From positions 1 to 12,478 of the forward strand of contig JAHCKF010000057.1 of NCBI GenBank assembly GCA_026125925.1: DNA of 12,478 bases, given 5' to 3'. Below the pieces are notes generated by a model. It searched no databases, was not told where the DNA came from, and saw only the letters and a program-made list of their open reading frames with translations. A program made the position numbers and the translations under genes. Of this stretch, positions 1 through 5,611 are shown one piece after another. The stretch is from Pseudolabrys sp. GTDB lineage: Bacteria > Pseudomonadota > Alphaproteobacteria > Rhizobiales > Xanthobacteraceae. The number at the start of each line of letters is the position of its first letter. Within the stretch, counting starts at the first letter, position 1.

Positions 1-1008
1 CGCCCGCGCCAGCGCATTGGACCCGTAATAGGAGATCTCGCCCTCGGCGATGTAGCCGCCGTCGTAGCAGACGGTGACCTTGAGCGTGTCGGGCCGCTGG
101 TGGCCGGTGATGCCGTCGACACGGACGCGGTCTTTGCCGAGTTCGACGATCTCGGCGTTGCTGATATCGGCGGTGACGTCGGGCGTGAGATACGCCGCCG
201 GATCATGCACCTCGTAGAGCAGTTGCTCGGCGACGGTGCGGCGATCGACCAGACCGCCGCCCTGTGCCTTGCCGATCACGAAGCTCGCATCGCGTTCGAT
301 GGCGGCGATGGGAAAGCCGATATTCTCCGGCTGCGGCACGTCCTTGAAACCGGGATCGGCGAAATAGCCGCCGGTCACCTGCGCGCCGCATTCGAGCAGA
401 TGCCCGGCCATGGTGCCGACGCCGAGGCGATGCCAGTCGTCGTATTGCCAGCCGAAGGCATGGATCAGCGGTCCCAATGTCAGCGACGGATCGGCGACGC
501 GTCCGGTGACGACAATGTCGGCGCCTTCACCGAGCGTCTCGACGATCGGCGCCGCGCCGAGATAGGCATTGGCCGAGACGAGCAGTCTGTCGTCCGGCAA
601 TTCGTTACTCGATGCGCGCAGCACTTCCAGGCCTTCCGGACCGAGCATGTCGTCGCCGGTGACGACGCCGATCCTGGCGTTCACCTTCTGCTCGGCGGCG
701 AGTTGCGCAATGAGCCTGGCGGCCGCCGGCGGATTGCCGGCGCCGAAATTGCCGACGATGGAAATCTTGTTCTCGACGCAGTCCTTCAGCACCGGCGTCA
801 GCAGGGCTTTGAGCTTCGGCTCGTAGCCGAGCTCCGGGTTTTCGCGGCGGCGCAGCTGCGCCAGCGCCAGTGTCCGTTCACCGAGGGTCTCGAAAATGAT
901 GGCGGCGCGTTCGCCGGAGGCCTTGAGATCGCGCACCACGGCGATCGGGGCATCGATACGGTCACCGGAATAACCGGCGCCGGCGCCGACCAATAGTCGC
1001 TCCACCAT
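1..1008 (-). CDS. AtuA / DUF1446 family protein, 3' end cut by window edge
   Basis: Reading the minus strand from an ATG at 1008 gives 336 codons with no stop, running off the left edge. The N-terminus carries a glycine-rich signature, GAGAGYSGDR, at about residues 8-17, followed by an alternating helix/strand pattern with GNFGAGNPPAA, VVTGDDML and VTGRVADPSL. These are characteristic of the acyclic terpene utilisation AtuA / DUF1446 family (usually about 450 residues or more), so the C-terminal part is missing. Members occur in catabolic clusters with acyl-CoA carboxylases and dehydrogenases; the exact reaction is not firmly established. The start is supported by a GAGGAA ribosome site about six bases upstream and a good sigma-70 promoter further up. 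The gene is divergent from a LysR regulator, which suggests control by it. The + strand frame opposite it (100-996) is a shadow. Family call confident, function not. Confidence 0.85.
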   Translation of the reverse strand, partial: MVERLLVGAGAGYSGDRIDAPIAVVRDLKASGERAAIIFETLGERTLALAQLRRRENPELGYEPKLKALLTPVLKDCVENKISIVGNFGAGNPPAAARLIAQLAAEQKVNARIGVVTGDDMLGPEGLEVLRASSNELPDDRLLVSANAYLGAAPIVETLGEGADIVVTGRVADPSLTLGPLIHAFGWQYDDWHRLGVGTMAGHLLECGAQVTGGYFADPGFKDVPQPENIGFPIAAIERDASFVIGKAQGGGLVDRRTVAEQLLYEVHDPAAYLTPDVTADISNAEIVELGKDRVRVDGITGHQRPDTLKVTVCYDGGYIAEGEISYYGSNALARA

Positions 1009-1040
1009 GCACGCTTCCTCGAGACGTTCTTGTCGGCCGC

Positions 1041-1069
1041 ATCGAAATCGGAAAACAAATAGGTGTCAA
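1041..1069 (-). promoter_or_regulatory. Sigma-70 promoter for the AtuA-family gene
   Basis: On the minus strand TTGACA (1069-1064) is followed after exactly 17 bases by TTCGAT (1046-1041). The -35 is a perfect consensus; the -10 matches at the T1, A5 and T6 positions. Transcription would begin near 1034, giving a leader of about 25 bases with a GAGGAA ribosome site before the ATG at 1008. It lies in the divergent region shared with the LysR gene, where such regulators commonly bind. Confidence 0.6.
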
Positions 1070-1088
1070 GGAAGGATTGTGCCTGATA

Positions 1089-1094
1089 TATAAT
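1089..1094 (+). promoter_or_regulatory. Perfect TATAAT -10 box abutting the LysR start codon
   Basis: TATAAT lies only eight bases before the ATG at 1103. Transcription from this box would start at or within a base or two of the ATG, making the LysR message leaderless or nearly so; no Shine-Dalgarno sequence is visible before the ATG, which agrees. The -35 region (near 1063-1071) is weak, as is usual for an activated or autoregulated promoter. The assignment rests on the -10 alone. Confidence 0.45.
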
Positions 1095-1102
1095 CGAGAC
1101 TT

Positions 1103-2011
1103 ATGAATATAACTTTGAGACAGCTTCAGGTTTTCGTCGCGGCGAGCCGCGCCCGCTCCTTCAGCGAGGCCGCCGACAGGCTCGGCATTTCGCAGCCGAG
1201 CCTGTCCGGCACCATTTCGAAAATCGAGACTCAACTTGGCCTGCGGTTGTTCGATCGCACCACGCGTTCGCTCATTCTCACCGCCGACGGCCGCGACCTG
1301 GCGGCGGTTGCCGACGATCTGGTGCGCGACTTCGAAGCGGCGCTGTCCGGCATCAGCGCGCGCGCCGCCGGCAAGCGCGGCCGCGTGTCGGTCGCGGTGC
1401 TGCCATCGGTCGCCGCCACCGTGCTGCCCGAAGCGCTCGGCGCCTTCGCCAAGGAGTATCCGGAGATCGATGTCAGCGTGCATGACGTTTTGCAGGAGCG
1501 CGCGGTGGCGATCCTGCGCAACGGCGTCGTCGACTTCGCCGTGACGACGCAGGCCGCGGCCTATCCCGAACTGCATTTCGAGGAACTCGGCGCCGATCCG
1601 TTCTATCTGGTGTGCAAACGCAACCACCCGCTGGCGCGGCTGAAGACGGTGACGTGGAAGGACACCGTGGATTATCCGTTCATCGCGCTGTCGGCGACGA
1701 CGTCGGTGCGGCGCTTTGCCGATACCGCGATGGGCCAGACCGAACTCGTCATCCGCCCGCGCTACGAGGTGGAGCAGATCCTGTCGGCCGTCACTTTGGT
1801 GAGCGCGGGGCTCGGCATCACCGCGCTGCCGTCACTGACTTTGGCGATGTTCAGCCATCGCGCGCTGGCGATGCGGCCGCTGGTGGCGCCCGCTATTCAG
1901 CGGCGACTTGGCGTTTTGACGTTGAGGGAGCGGACGCTGTCAGCGCCGGCGCGCTTCCTGCTTGAGCGCGTGTCGAAGACCTTGGCGGCTACAGCGAAAA
2001 AGACGTCCTGA
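1103..2011 (+). CDS. LysR-family transcriptional regulator
   Basis: The 302-residue protein has the size and layout of LysR-type regulators. An N-terminal winged helix-turn-helix spans about residues 1-60 (FSEAADRLGISQPSLSGTIS, then LGLRLFDRTTRSLILTADG), followed by a linker helix and a periplasmic-binding-protein-like effector domain at about 90-295 (VSVAVLPSVAATVLP, LVSAGLGITALPS). It binds DNA as an oligomer in the cytoplasm and responds to an unidentified small molecule. The divergent arrangement with the AtuA-family gene, whose promoter lies in the 94-bp gap, makes that gene the most likely target, alongside autoregulation. The start has no Shine-Dalgarno; a TATAAT box eight bases upstream suggests a leaderless message. 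The gene converges on the tRNA gene with an 18-bp gap. Confidence 0.93.
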   Translation: MNITLRQLQVFVAASRARSFSEAADRLGISQPSLSGTISKIETQLGLRLFDRTTRSLILTADGRDLAAVADDLVRDFEAALSGISARAAGKRGRVSVAVLPSVAATVLPEALGAFAKEYPEIDVSVHDVLQERAVAILRNGVVDFAVTTQAAAYPELHFEELGADPFYLVCKRNHPLARLKTVTWKDTVDYPFIALSATTSVRRFADTAMGQTELVIRPRYEVEQILSAVTLVSAGLGITALPSLTLAMFSHRALAMRPLVAPAIQRRLGVLTLRERTLSAPARFLLERVSKTLAATAKKTS

Positions 2012-2029
2012 CGACGCAGGAGAAGAGAG

Positions 2030-2105
2030 TGGAGGCCCAGCCTGGATTTGAACCAGGGTGAAGGACCTTGCAGGGTCCTTTGCGTACGCGCTCCGCCACC
2101 GGGCC
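2030..2105 (-). tRNA. Atypical tRNA-Cys (GCA) with over-long anticodon stem
   Basis: Read on the minus strand from 2105, the cloverleaf has a 7-bp acceptor stem (GGCCCGG with CTGGGCC, one G-U), a short D arm (GCG/CGC), a 5-bp T stem (CCTGG/CCAGG) with loop TTCAAAT, discriminator T and an encoded CCA. Discriminator U73 and anticodon GCA (2071-2069, preceded by T) are the cysteine identity elements. The anticodon arm is abnormal: AAGGACC (2080-2074) pairs fully with GGTCCTT (2067-2061), leaving a six-base loop, or a 6-bp stem with an eight-base loop, instead of five pairs and seven bases. The D loop reads GAGCGCGTA, so the usual conserved GG is GC and the G19-C56 contact is lost. It may be a diverged second cysteine tRNA, a shifted-reading tRNA or a decaying copy. 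tRNA identity is secure, function uncertain. Confidence 0.8.
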
Positions 2106-2168
2106 ATGACAAAAGCCTACACCGGGCCGATCACAAGGTCGTTAATACGGTGCGGCATTTTGGATTGC

Positions 2169-2188
2169 GGTTAACGCCACCGTTAACC
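2169..2188. repeat. Inverted repeat between methyltransferase and tRNA genes
   Basis: GGTTAAC and GTTAACC form perfect 7-bp arms around the six bases GCCACC. It lies about ten bases past the methyltransferase stop (2198) and upstream of the tRNA-Cys gene. There is no T tract on either strand, so it is not a convincing Rho-independent terminator; it could be an operator or a weak RNA hairpin. Confidence 0.4.
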
Positions 2189-2197
2189 ACGTCGCCG

Positions 2198-2890
2198 TCA
2201 CACCGGCTTGGACAAAAACGTCATGCGGTGCCGGTTGTGGCCGATATTGTGCGGGGCGCGTTTCGGCGCGAAGCCCGCGGCCTTCAGTTTGGCCAGCATG
2301 TCGGCCTCGGTGTAGTGCGACAGGCCGTGCGTCTTCTTCAGCGTGAAATAGTCCGACACCAGGATGCGGATGAGGCCGCCGACTGCCGCCCAGAAGAAGC
2401 CGTTGGCCGCGCCGAACTTGAGCAACGACAGCGCCGCCCAGACCGAGGCCATCTGCGGCGGCACGATGTCGCCGAGCACGAAGGTGCCGGTCGGCTTCAA
2501 TAGCCGGTGGAACGTCGTCATCATCGCCTTGAGTTCCTCGGCGGTGAGATACTGCGCCACCGAGTGCAGCACGATCATGTCGACCGAGTGATCGGCCGTT
2601 GCCGCCGCCTCGTCCGGGCTCATCACCGACATTTTCGGGTTTGACGCATAGCGCTCGCGCAGCGCCGCGCGCACATTCGGCGCCGCCTCGACCAAGGTGA
2701 GATGCTGGCAGGCTTCCGCCACCAGCGCCGCGCTCGTCGCTTCGCCGCAGCCATAGTCCATGACGATGGCGTCGGGCGAGGGCAGCCGCGCGCGGATGTC
2801 CTTGGCGATGGTCTCGTAATGAACGTCGCGGTGGCGACCGTTCACATAGATCACCGAGTGCTTGAAATCGTAGAAGCTGATCCAATCCAT
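2198..2890 (-). CDS. Class I SAM-dependent methyltransferase
   Basis: The 230-residue protein shows a Rossmann-type methyltransferase core: motif I VMDYGCGEATSA at about 43-54 (SAM-binding loop), an acidic residue ending the second strand (LTLVEAAP, E68), the motif IV strand VDMIVLHSVAQYLT at 103-116, and the later strand LLKPTGTFVLGDI at 130-142. It resembles the Methyltransf_11/25 type that acts on small molecules; the substrate cannot be read from sequence. A hydrophobic stretch at about 148-178 (WAALSLLKFGAANGFFWAAV, then GGLIRILV) could be a membrane-associated or lid region. It lies downstream of the HAD-cupin pair on the same strand, 132 bp away across a palindromic repeat, so co-transcription is possible but unproven. 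The start ATG at 2890 has a modest GAGG upstream. Family is secure, substrate unknown. Confidence 0.85.
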   Translation of the reverse strand: MDWISFYDFKHSVIYVNGRHRDVHYETIAKDIRARLPSPDAIVMDYGCGEATSAALVAEACQHLTLVEAAPNVRAALRERYASNPKMSVMSPDEAAATADHSVDMIVLHSVAQYLTAEELKAMMTTFHRLLKPTGTFVLGDIVPPQMASVWAALSLLKFGAANGFFWAAVGGLIRILVSDYFTLKKTHGLSHYTEADMLAKLKAAGFAPKRAPHNIGHNRHRMTFLSKPV

Positions 2891-2920
2891 GCCACTCAGA
2901 CCTCAGGCAGATCGTCAAAC

Positions 2921-3013
2921 TCCGCTCATCCCCGCGCACGCGGGGATCCAGAGGCCAAGCCGGAGAGGCTTTCGTTGCGGCACTGGGTCCCCGCTTTCGC
3001 GGGGACGAGCGGA
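2921..3013. repeat. REP/BIME-like palindromic intergenic element (type A)
   Basis: The 93-bp element closes on itself with 16-base outer arms (2921-2936 and 2998-3013, one mismatch) that begin TCCGCTC and end GAGCGGA. Each end also folds into its own GC hairpin: CCCCGCG/CGCGGGG around CA (2930-2945) and TCCCCGC/GCGGGGA around TTTC (2988-3005). It sits in the gap between the cupin and methyltransferase genes. This build is typical of short interspersed palindromes in alphaproteobacterial genomes. It may attenuate or stabilise the transcript crossing it. Confidence 0.7.
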
Positions 3014-3022
3014 AATCGCATG

Positions 3023-3544
3023 TTAGGCGCTTCGCCACAAGGTGGTCAGCGCCCCATCCTTGCCCTCGACCGGATCGCTGCCCGGAACCGGTACCTGCGC
3101 GATGGTCTTCAGCGCGGCCTCCCGGTCGGCCGGGCGGTCGCCGCGGCACAGGTTGTAGGTACCCCTTGGCGGATAGCCGCCAATGACCACCAGATCCGAT
3201 GAAGCCGCCAATCGCTGATGCCCGGTGCCGGCCGGCAGCACGGCGATGTCGCCGGGTTCGAGGTCGAGCACCTCGCCCTCGTCGCCGCCGAAGCGCACCT
3301 TGGCGGTGCCGCGGGCGATGCCGAGCACCTCGTGGATCATCGAGTGATAGTGCGCATAGGGGAAGATGCCATTGCGCCAGCGGCCATGACCCCAGTCATG
3401 GGCGTCGAACAGCTTCTCGATCTCGGCTTCCGGATCGCGGCTGCCGCTCAAATCGAGCGCGGTCTTGTAAACCAGCATTGGCAGGGCCGGGTTGTTCGGC
3501 ACCTTGCCGTCGTCCGCGAAGAAATAGGTGATGGGTGTCTGCAT
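3023..3544 (-). CDS. YjlB-like cupin domain protein
   Basis: The 173-residue protein is a single small cupin resembling the YjlB family of Bacillus. The opening (ITYFFADDGKVPNNPALPML), the motif WGHGRWRNGIFPYAHYHS and the metal-site pattern H65-x-H67-x3-H71-E (HYHSMIHEVLG) are followed by the second cupin motif LEPGDIAVLPAGTGHQRLA with H109. These histidines can hold one divalent metal. No reaction is established for YjlB proteins. The start ATG at 3544 lies six bases past the HAD stop, and the GAGG ribosome site overlaps that stop, so the two genes are translationally linked. The repeat beyond its 3' end separates it from the methyltransferase. Family is recognised from motif order and length; function unknown. 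Confidence 0.85.
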   Translation of the reverse strand: MQTPITYFFADDGKVPNNPALPMLVYKTALDLSGSRDPEAEIEKLFDAHDWGHGRWRNGIFPYAHYHSMIHEVLGIARGTAKVRFGGDEGEVLDLEPGDIAVLPAGTGHQRLAASSDLVVIGGYPPRGTYNLCRGDRPADREAALKTIAQVPVPGSDPVEGKDGALTTLWRSA

Positions 3545-3550
3545 GGCGCC

Positions 3551-4189
3551 TCAACGCTTCGGGGCCACGATCGTTTCCACCATCTCGTCGAACGTGTCGA
3601 AGGCAAAGTCGGGCCGAGCCGCCCTTAGCGCCGCGCCGTGCGTATAGCCCCAGGTCACGGCGCCGAAAGCGATGCCGGCCTCGCGCGCCGCGTCGACGTC
3701 GCGCAATTCGTCGCCGATCGTGATGGCGTCATGCGCCGCGATGCCGCTTTTGCGCAGCGCCACCCGGAAGCGCTTCGCCTTGCCGTGCATCGACGCGCCG
3801 CATTCGTAGTGCGCGATCAGCGCCGCGGTCTGCGGCCCGAACATCGTGCGGATATTGGCTTCCGAGTTGGAACTGACCATGGCCAGGGTGACACCGGCGC
3901 CGTGCAGCCGGCGCAGCGCCTCATGCGTTTCGGCGAATAGCGGAATGCCGTGAAGGTCCTGCGCCTTGCGCTTGCGGATGTAGCGGGCGATGAACGGCAG
4001 CTTCCACGCCGACACGCCAAGGATCTGCATCATCTGCCGCGATGACTTGCCGCGCAGGCCGTCAATTTCCTCCGGCGCGATGCGGCGAAAGCGGAATTTG
4101 TCGGCGGTGTCGTTGATGACACTGGCGAACCACGGGAACGAATCCGCCAGCGTGCCGTCGAAATCGAAGATCGCGAGTTTGAAGGGCAT
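3551..4189 (-). CDS. HAD-superfamily phosphatase, phosphoglycolate-phosphatase-like
   Basis: The 212-residue protein carries all four haloacid dehalogenase motifs: DFDGT at residues 9-13 (nucleophile D9, acid/base D11), MVSSNS at 104-109 (S106), K137 in HGKAKR, and the metal-binding GDELRDVDAA at 159-168 (D160, D164). A helical cap at about 17-85 places it among Gph-like phosphatases that hydrolyse small phosphomonoesters in the cytoplasm; the substrate is not determined. It is first of a two-gene unit with the YjlB-like cupin (six-base gap), so the pair probably acts in the same process, possibly sugar-phosphate or metabolite repair (inference). The ATG at 4189 has no clear Shine-Dalgarno; a 14-bp perfect palindrome lies ten bases upstream. 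Confidence 0.88.
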   Translation of the reverse strand: MPFKLAIFDFDGTLADSFPWFASVINDTADKFRFRRIAPEEIDGLRGKSSRQMMQILGVSAWKLPFIARYIRKRKAQDLHGIPLFAETHEALRRLHGAGVTLAMVSSNSEANIRTMFGPQTAALIAHYECGASMHGKAKRFRVALRKSGIAAHDAITIGDELRDVDAAREAGIAFGAVTWGYTHGAALRAARPDFAFDTFDEMVETIVAPKR

Positions 4190-4198
4190 AAAGTTTGT

Positions 4199-4212
4199 GC
4201 CTGACGTCAGGC
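4199..4212. promoter_or_regulatory. 14-bp perfect palindrome upstream of the HAD gene
   Basis: GCCTGACGTCAGGC is a perfect palindrome ending ten bases before the HAD ATG, and the symmetry continues outward with one extra base (TGTG on the left, CCACA on the right). Its position between promoter region and start codon fits an operator for a dimeric repressor. It lies only 12 bp from the repeat at 4225-4311, so it could instead be an end of that element. Confidence 0.4.
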
Positions 4213-4224
4213 CACATACACAGT

Positions 4225-4311
4225 GTCATCACCGGGCTTGTCCCGGTGATCTCGCTTAGGCGGGCACTGTGCGTCCCTAAGCGAGATGGCCGGGTCAAGC
4301 CCGGCCATGAC
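4225..4311. repeat. Multi-hairpin palindromic intergenic element (type B)
   Basis: The 87-bp element has outer arms GTCAT/ATGAC (4225-4229, 4307-4311). Inside are three stem-loops in order: CACCGGG/CCCGGTG around CTTGT (4230-4248), a 12-bp central stem ATCTCGCTTAGG with CCTAAGCGAGAT (4249-4260 and 4276-4287), and GGCCGGG/CCCGGCC around TCAAG (4288-4306). It lies between carA's stop and the HAD gene, both on the minus strand. It resembles dispersed palindromic repeats of Bradyrhizobium-type genomes and differs in sequence from the element at 2921-3013. It may protect the carA 3' end or terminate transcription. Confidence 0.75.
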
Positions 4312-4315
4312 AGGC

Positions 4316-5518
4316 TTAAACCTTCGCGTTCTTCTTCTCGCGCATCAGGCCGACGAAGCGCTGGAAGAGATAATGACTGTCGCGCGGGCCGGGCGAGGCC
4401 TCGGGGTGGTACTGCACCGAGAACACCGGCTTGTCCTTGAGCGCGATGCCCGCATTGGAGCCGTCGAACAGCGAGAAGTGCGTCTGCTCGACGCTTGAAG
4501 GCAGGCTCTCCTTGTCGAGCGCGAAGCCGTGGTTCATCGACGTGATCTCGACCTTGCCGGTCGTGATGTCCTTCACCGGATGATTGGCGCCGTGGTGGCC
4601 CTGATGCATCTTCAGCGTGGTGCCGCCGAGCGCGAGACCGAGCATCTGGTGACCGAGGCAGATGCCGAAGGTTGGCGTGCCCGAATTCACCACTTGTTGA
4701 ATGACTGGCACCGCGTATTTGCCGGTCTCGGCCGGATCGCCTGGACCGTTCGACAGGAACACGCCGTCCGGCTTCAGCGCCATGATGTCGTCATAGCTGG
4801 TGGTTGCCGGCACCACGGTGACCTTGCAGCCGGCACTCGCCAAGAGGCGCAGGATGTTGCGCTTGATGCCGTAGTCGACCGCGACGACATGGAATTCCGG
4901 CTTGTCCTGGCGGCCGTAACCCTTGCCCCAGACCCATTCGGTCTCGTCCCAGGTGAAGCGCTGCGCCGACGTCACCATCGGCACCAGGTCCATGCCGACC
5001 AGGCCCGGCCATTCGCGCGCTTCTTTCTTGAGTGCCTCGAGGTCGAACGTGCCGGTCGGCGAATGCGCGATCACGGCATTGGGCATGCCCTTCTCGCGGA
5101 TCAGCGCGGTCAGCGCGCGGGTGTCGATGCCCGACAGGCCGATGATGCCGCGCGCTTTCAGCCAGTCGTTAAGCGGCCGCGTGGCGCGGTAGTTCGACGG
5201 CTGGGTGATGTCGGTGCGCAGGATGACGCCGCAGGCGCCCGGGCGGGCCGCCATGTTCAGCGACTCGATGTCTTCCTCGTTGGTGCCGACATTGCCGACA
5301 TGCGGGAAGGTGAAGGTGACGATCTGCCCGGCATAGGACGGGTCGGTGAGGATTTCCTCGTAGCCCGTCATGGCGGTGTTGAAGCACACTTCGCCGACGG
5401 CGTGGCCTTCGGCACCGATGCCGAAGCCTTCCAGCACGGTTCCATCGGCGAGCACGATGAGCGCGGTGGCCTTGGGCTCGGCCCAGTCACCCGCGGGGGC
5501 GGCTTTGTCCTGTGTCAT
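4316..5518 (-). CDS. carA: Carbamoyl-phosphate synthase small subunit
   Basis: CarA is the glutamine amidotransferase subunit of carbamoyl-phosphate synthase. It releases ammonia from glutamine and passes it to CarB for the carbamoyl phosphate used in pyrimidine and arginine synthesis. At 400 residues it has normal length. The N-terminal small-chain domain is at about 17-150 (FNTAMTGYEEILTDPSYAGQ, FPHVGNVGTNEED) and the class I amidotransferase domain at about 208-390, with nucleophile C287 in GICLGHQ and the H371/E373 pair in YHPEASPGP. An SNGPGDP oxyanion segment is at 256-262. An AGAGG ribosome site lies a few bases before the ATG at 5518. carB is not in the window. The gene is divergent from the dioxygenase operon; a CATAAT box at 5541-5536 may be its -10, but no convincing -35 goes with it. 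Confidence 0.97.
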   Translation of the reverse strand: MTQDKAAPAGDWAEPKATALIVLADGTVLEGFGIGAEGHAVGEVCFNTAMTGYEEILTDPSYAGQIVTFTFPHVGNVGTNEEDIESLNMAARPGACGVILRTDITQPSNYRATRPLNDWLKARGIIGLSGIDTRALTALIREKGMPNAVIAHSPTGTFDLEALKKEAREWPGLVGMDLVPMVTSAQRFTWDETEWVWGKGYGRQDKPEFHVVAVDYGIKRNILRLLASAGCKVTVVPATTSYDDIMALKPDGVFLSNGPGDPAETGKYAVPVIQQVVNSGTPTFGICLGHQMLGLALGGTTLKMHQGHHGANHPVKDITTGKVEITSMNHGFALDKESLPSSVEQTHFSLFDGSNAGIALKDKPVFSVQYHPEASPGPRDSHYLFQRFVGLMREKKNAKV

Positions 5519-5540
5519 AAGCCTCTTAGTTGCGTATTAT
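5512..5540 (+). promoter_or_regulatory. Possible promoter for the dioxygenase operon
   Basis: In the 93-bp gap between carA and the dioxygenase gene, TATTAT (5535-5540) lies 17 bases after GTGTCA (5512-5517). The -10 is good and the -35 poor. The same AT-rich spot reads CATAAT on the minus strand toward carA, so the two -10 boxes overlap and the promoters could compete. Low confidence. Confidence 0.3.
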
Positions 5541-5611
5541 GGCGGGCGAGGCAAGGGGGCGGATTTGGCCGTCCCCGCGCATTTGGACCGGAATTTGAGG
5601 GAGACCAGGCC

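Noticed and set aside
100..996. 298-codon plus-strand frame opposite the AtuA-family gene
   Set aside because: The minus frame gives a recognisable DUF1446 protein; this one has no motif and arises from GC-rich third positions.
2171..2186. TTAA...TTAA as a CtrA site upstream of the tRNA
   Set aside because: The spacer is eight bases, not seven; treated as a plain inverted repeat.
2142..3149. 335-codon minus frame overlapping methyltransferase and cupin
   Set aside because: Runs through a palindromic repeat and two real genes in another frame; no family resemblance.
2921..4311. Two palindromic elements as a CRISPR-like array
   Set aside because: They are unrelated in sequence, not regularly spaced and separated by genes.
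4529..5611. Upstream extension of the dioxygenase frame by 361 codons
   Set aside because: It is antisense to carA and shows no domain; the ribosome site and family N-terminus place the start at 5612.
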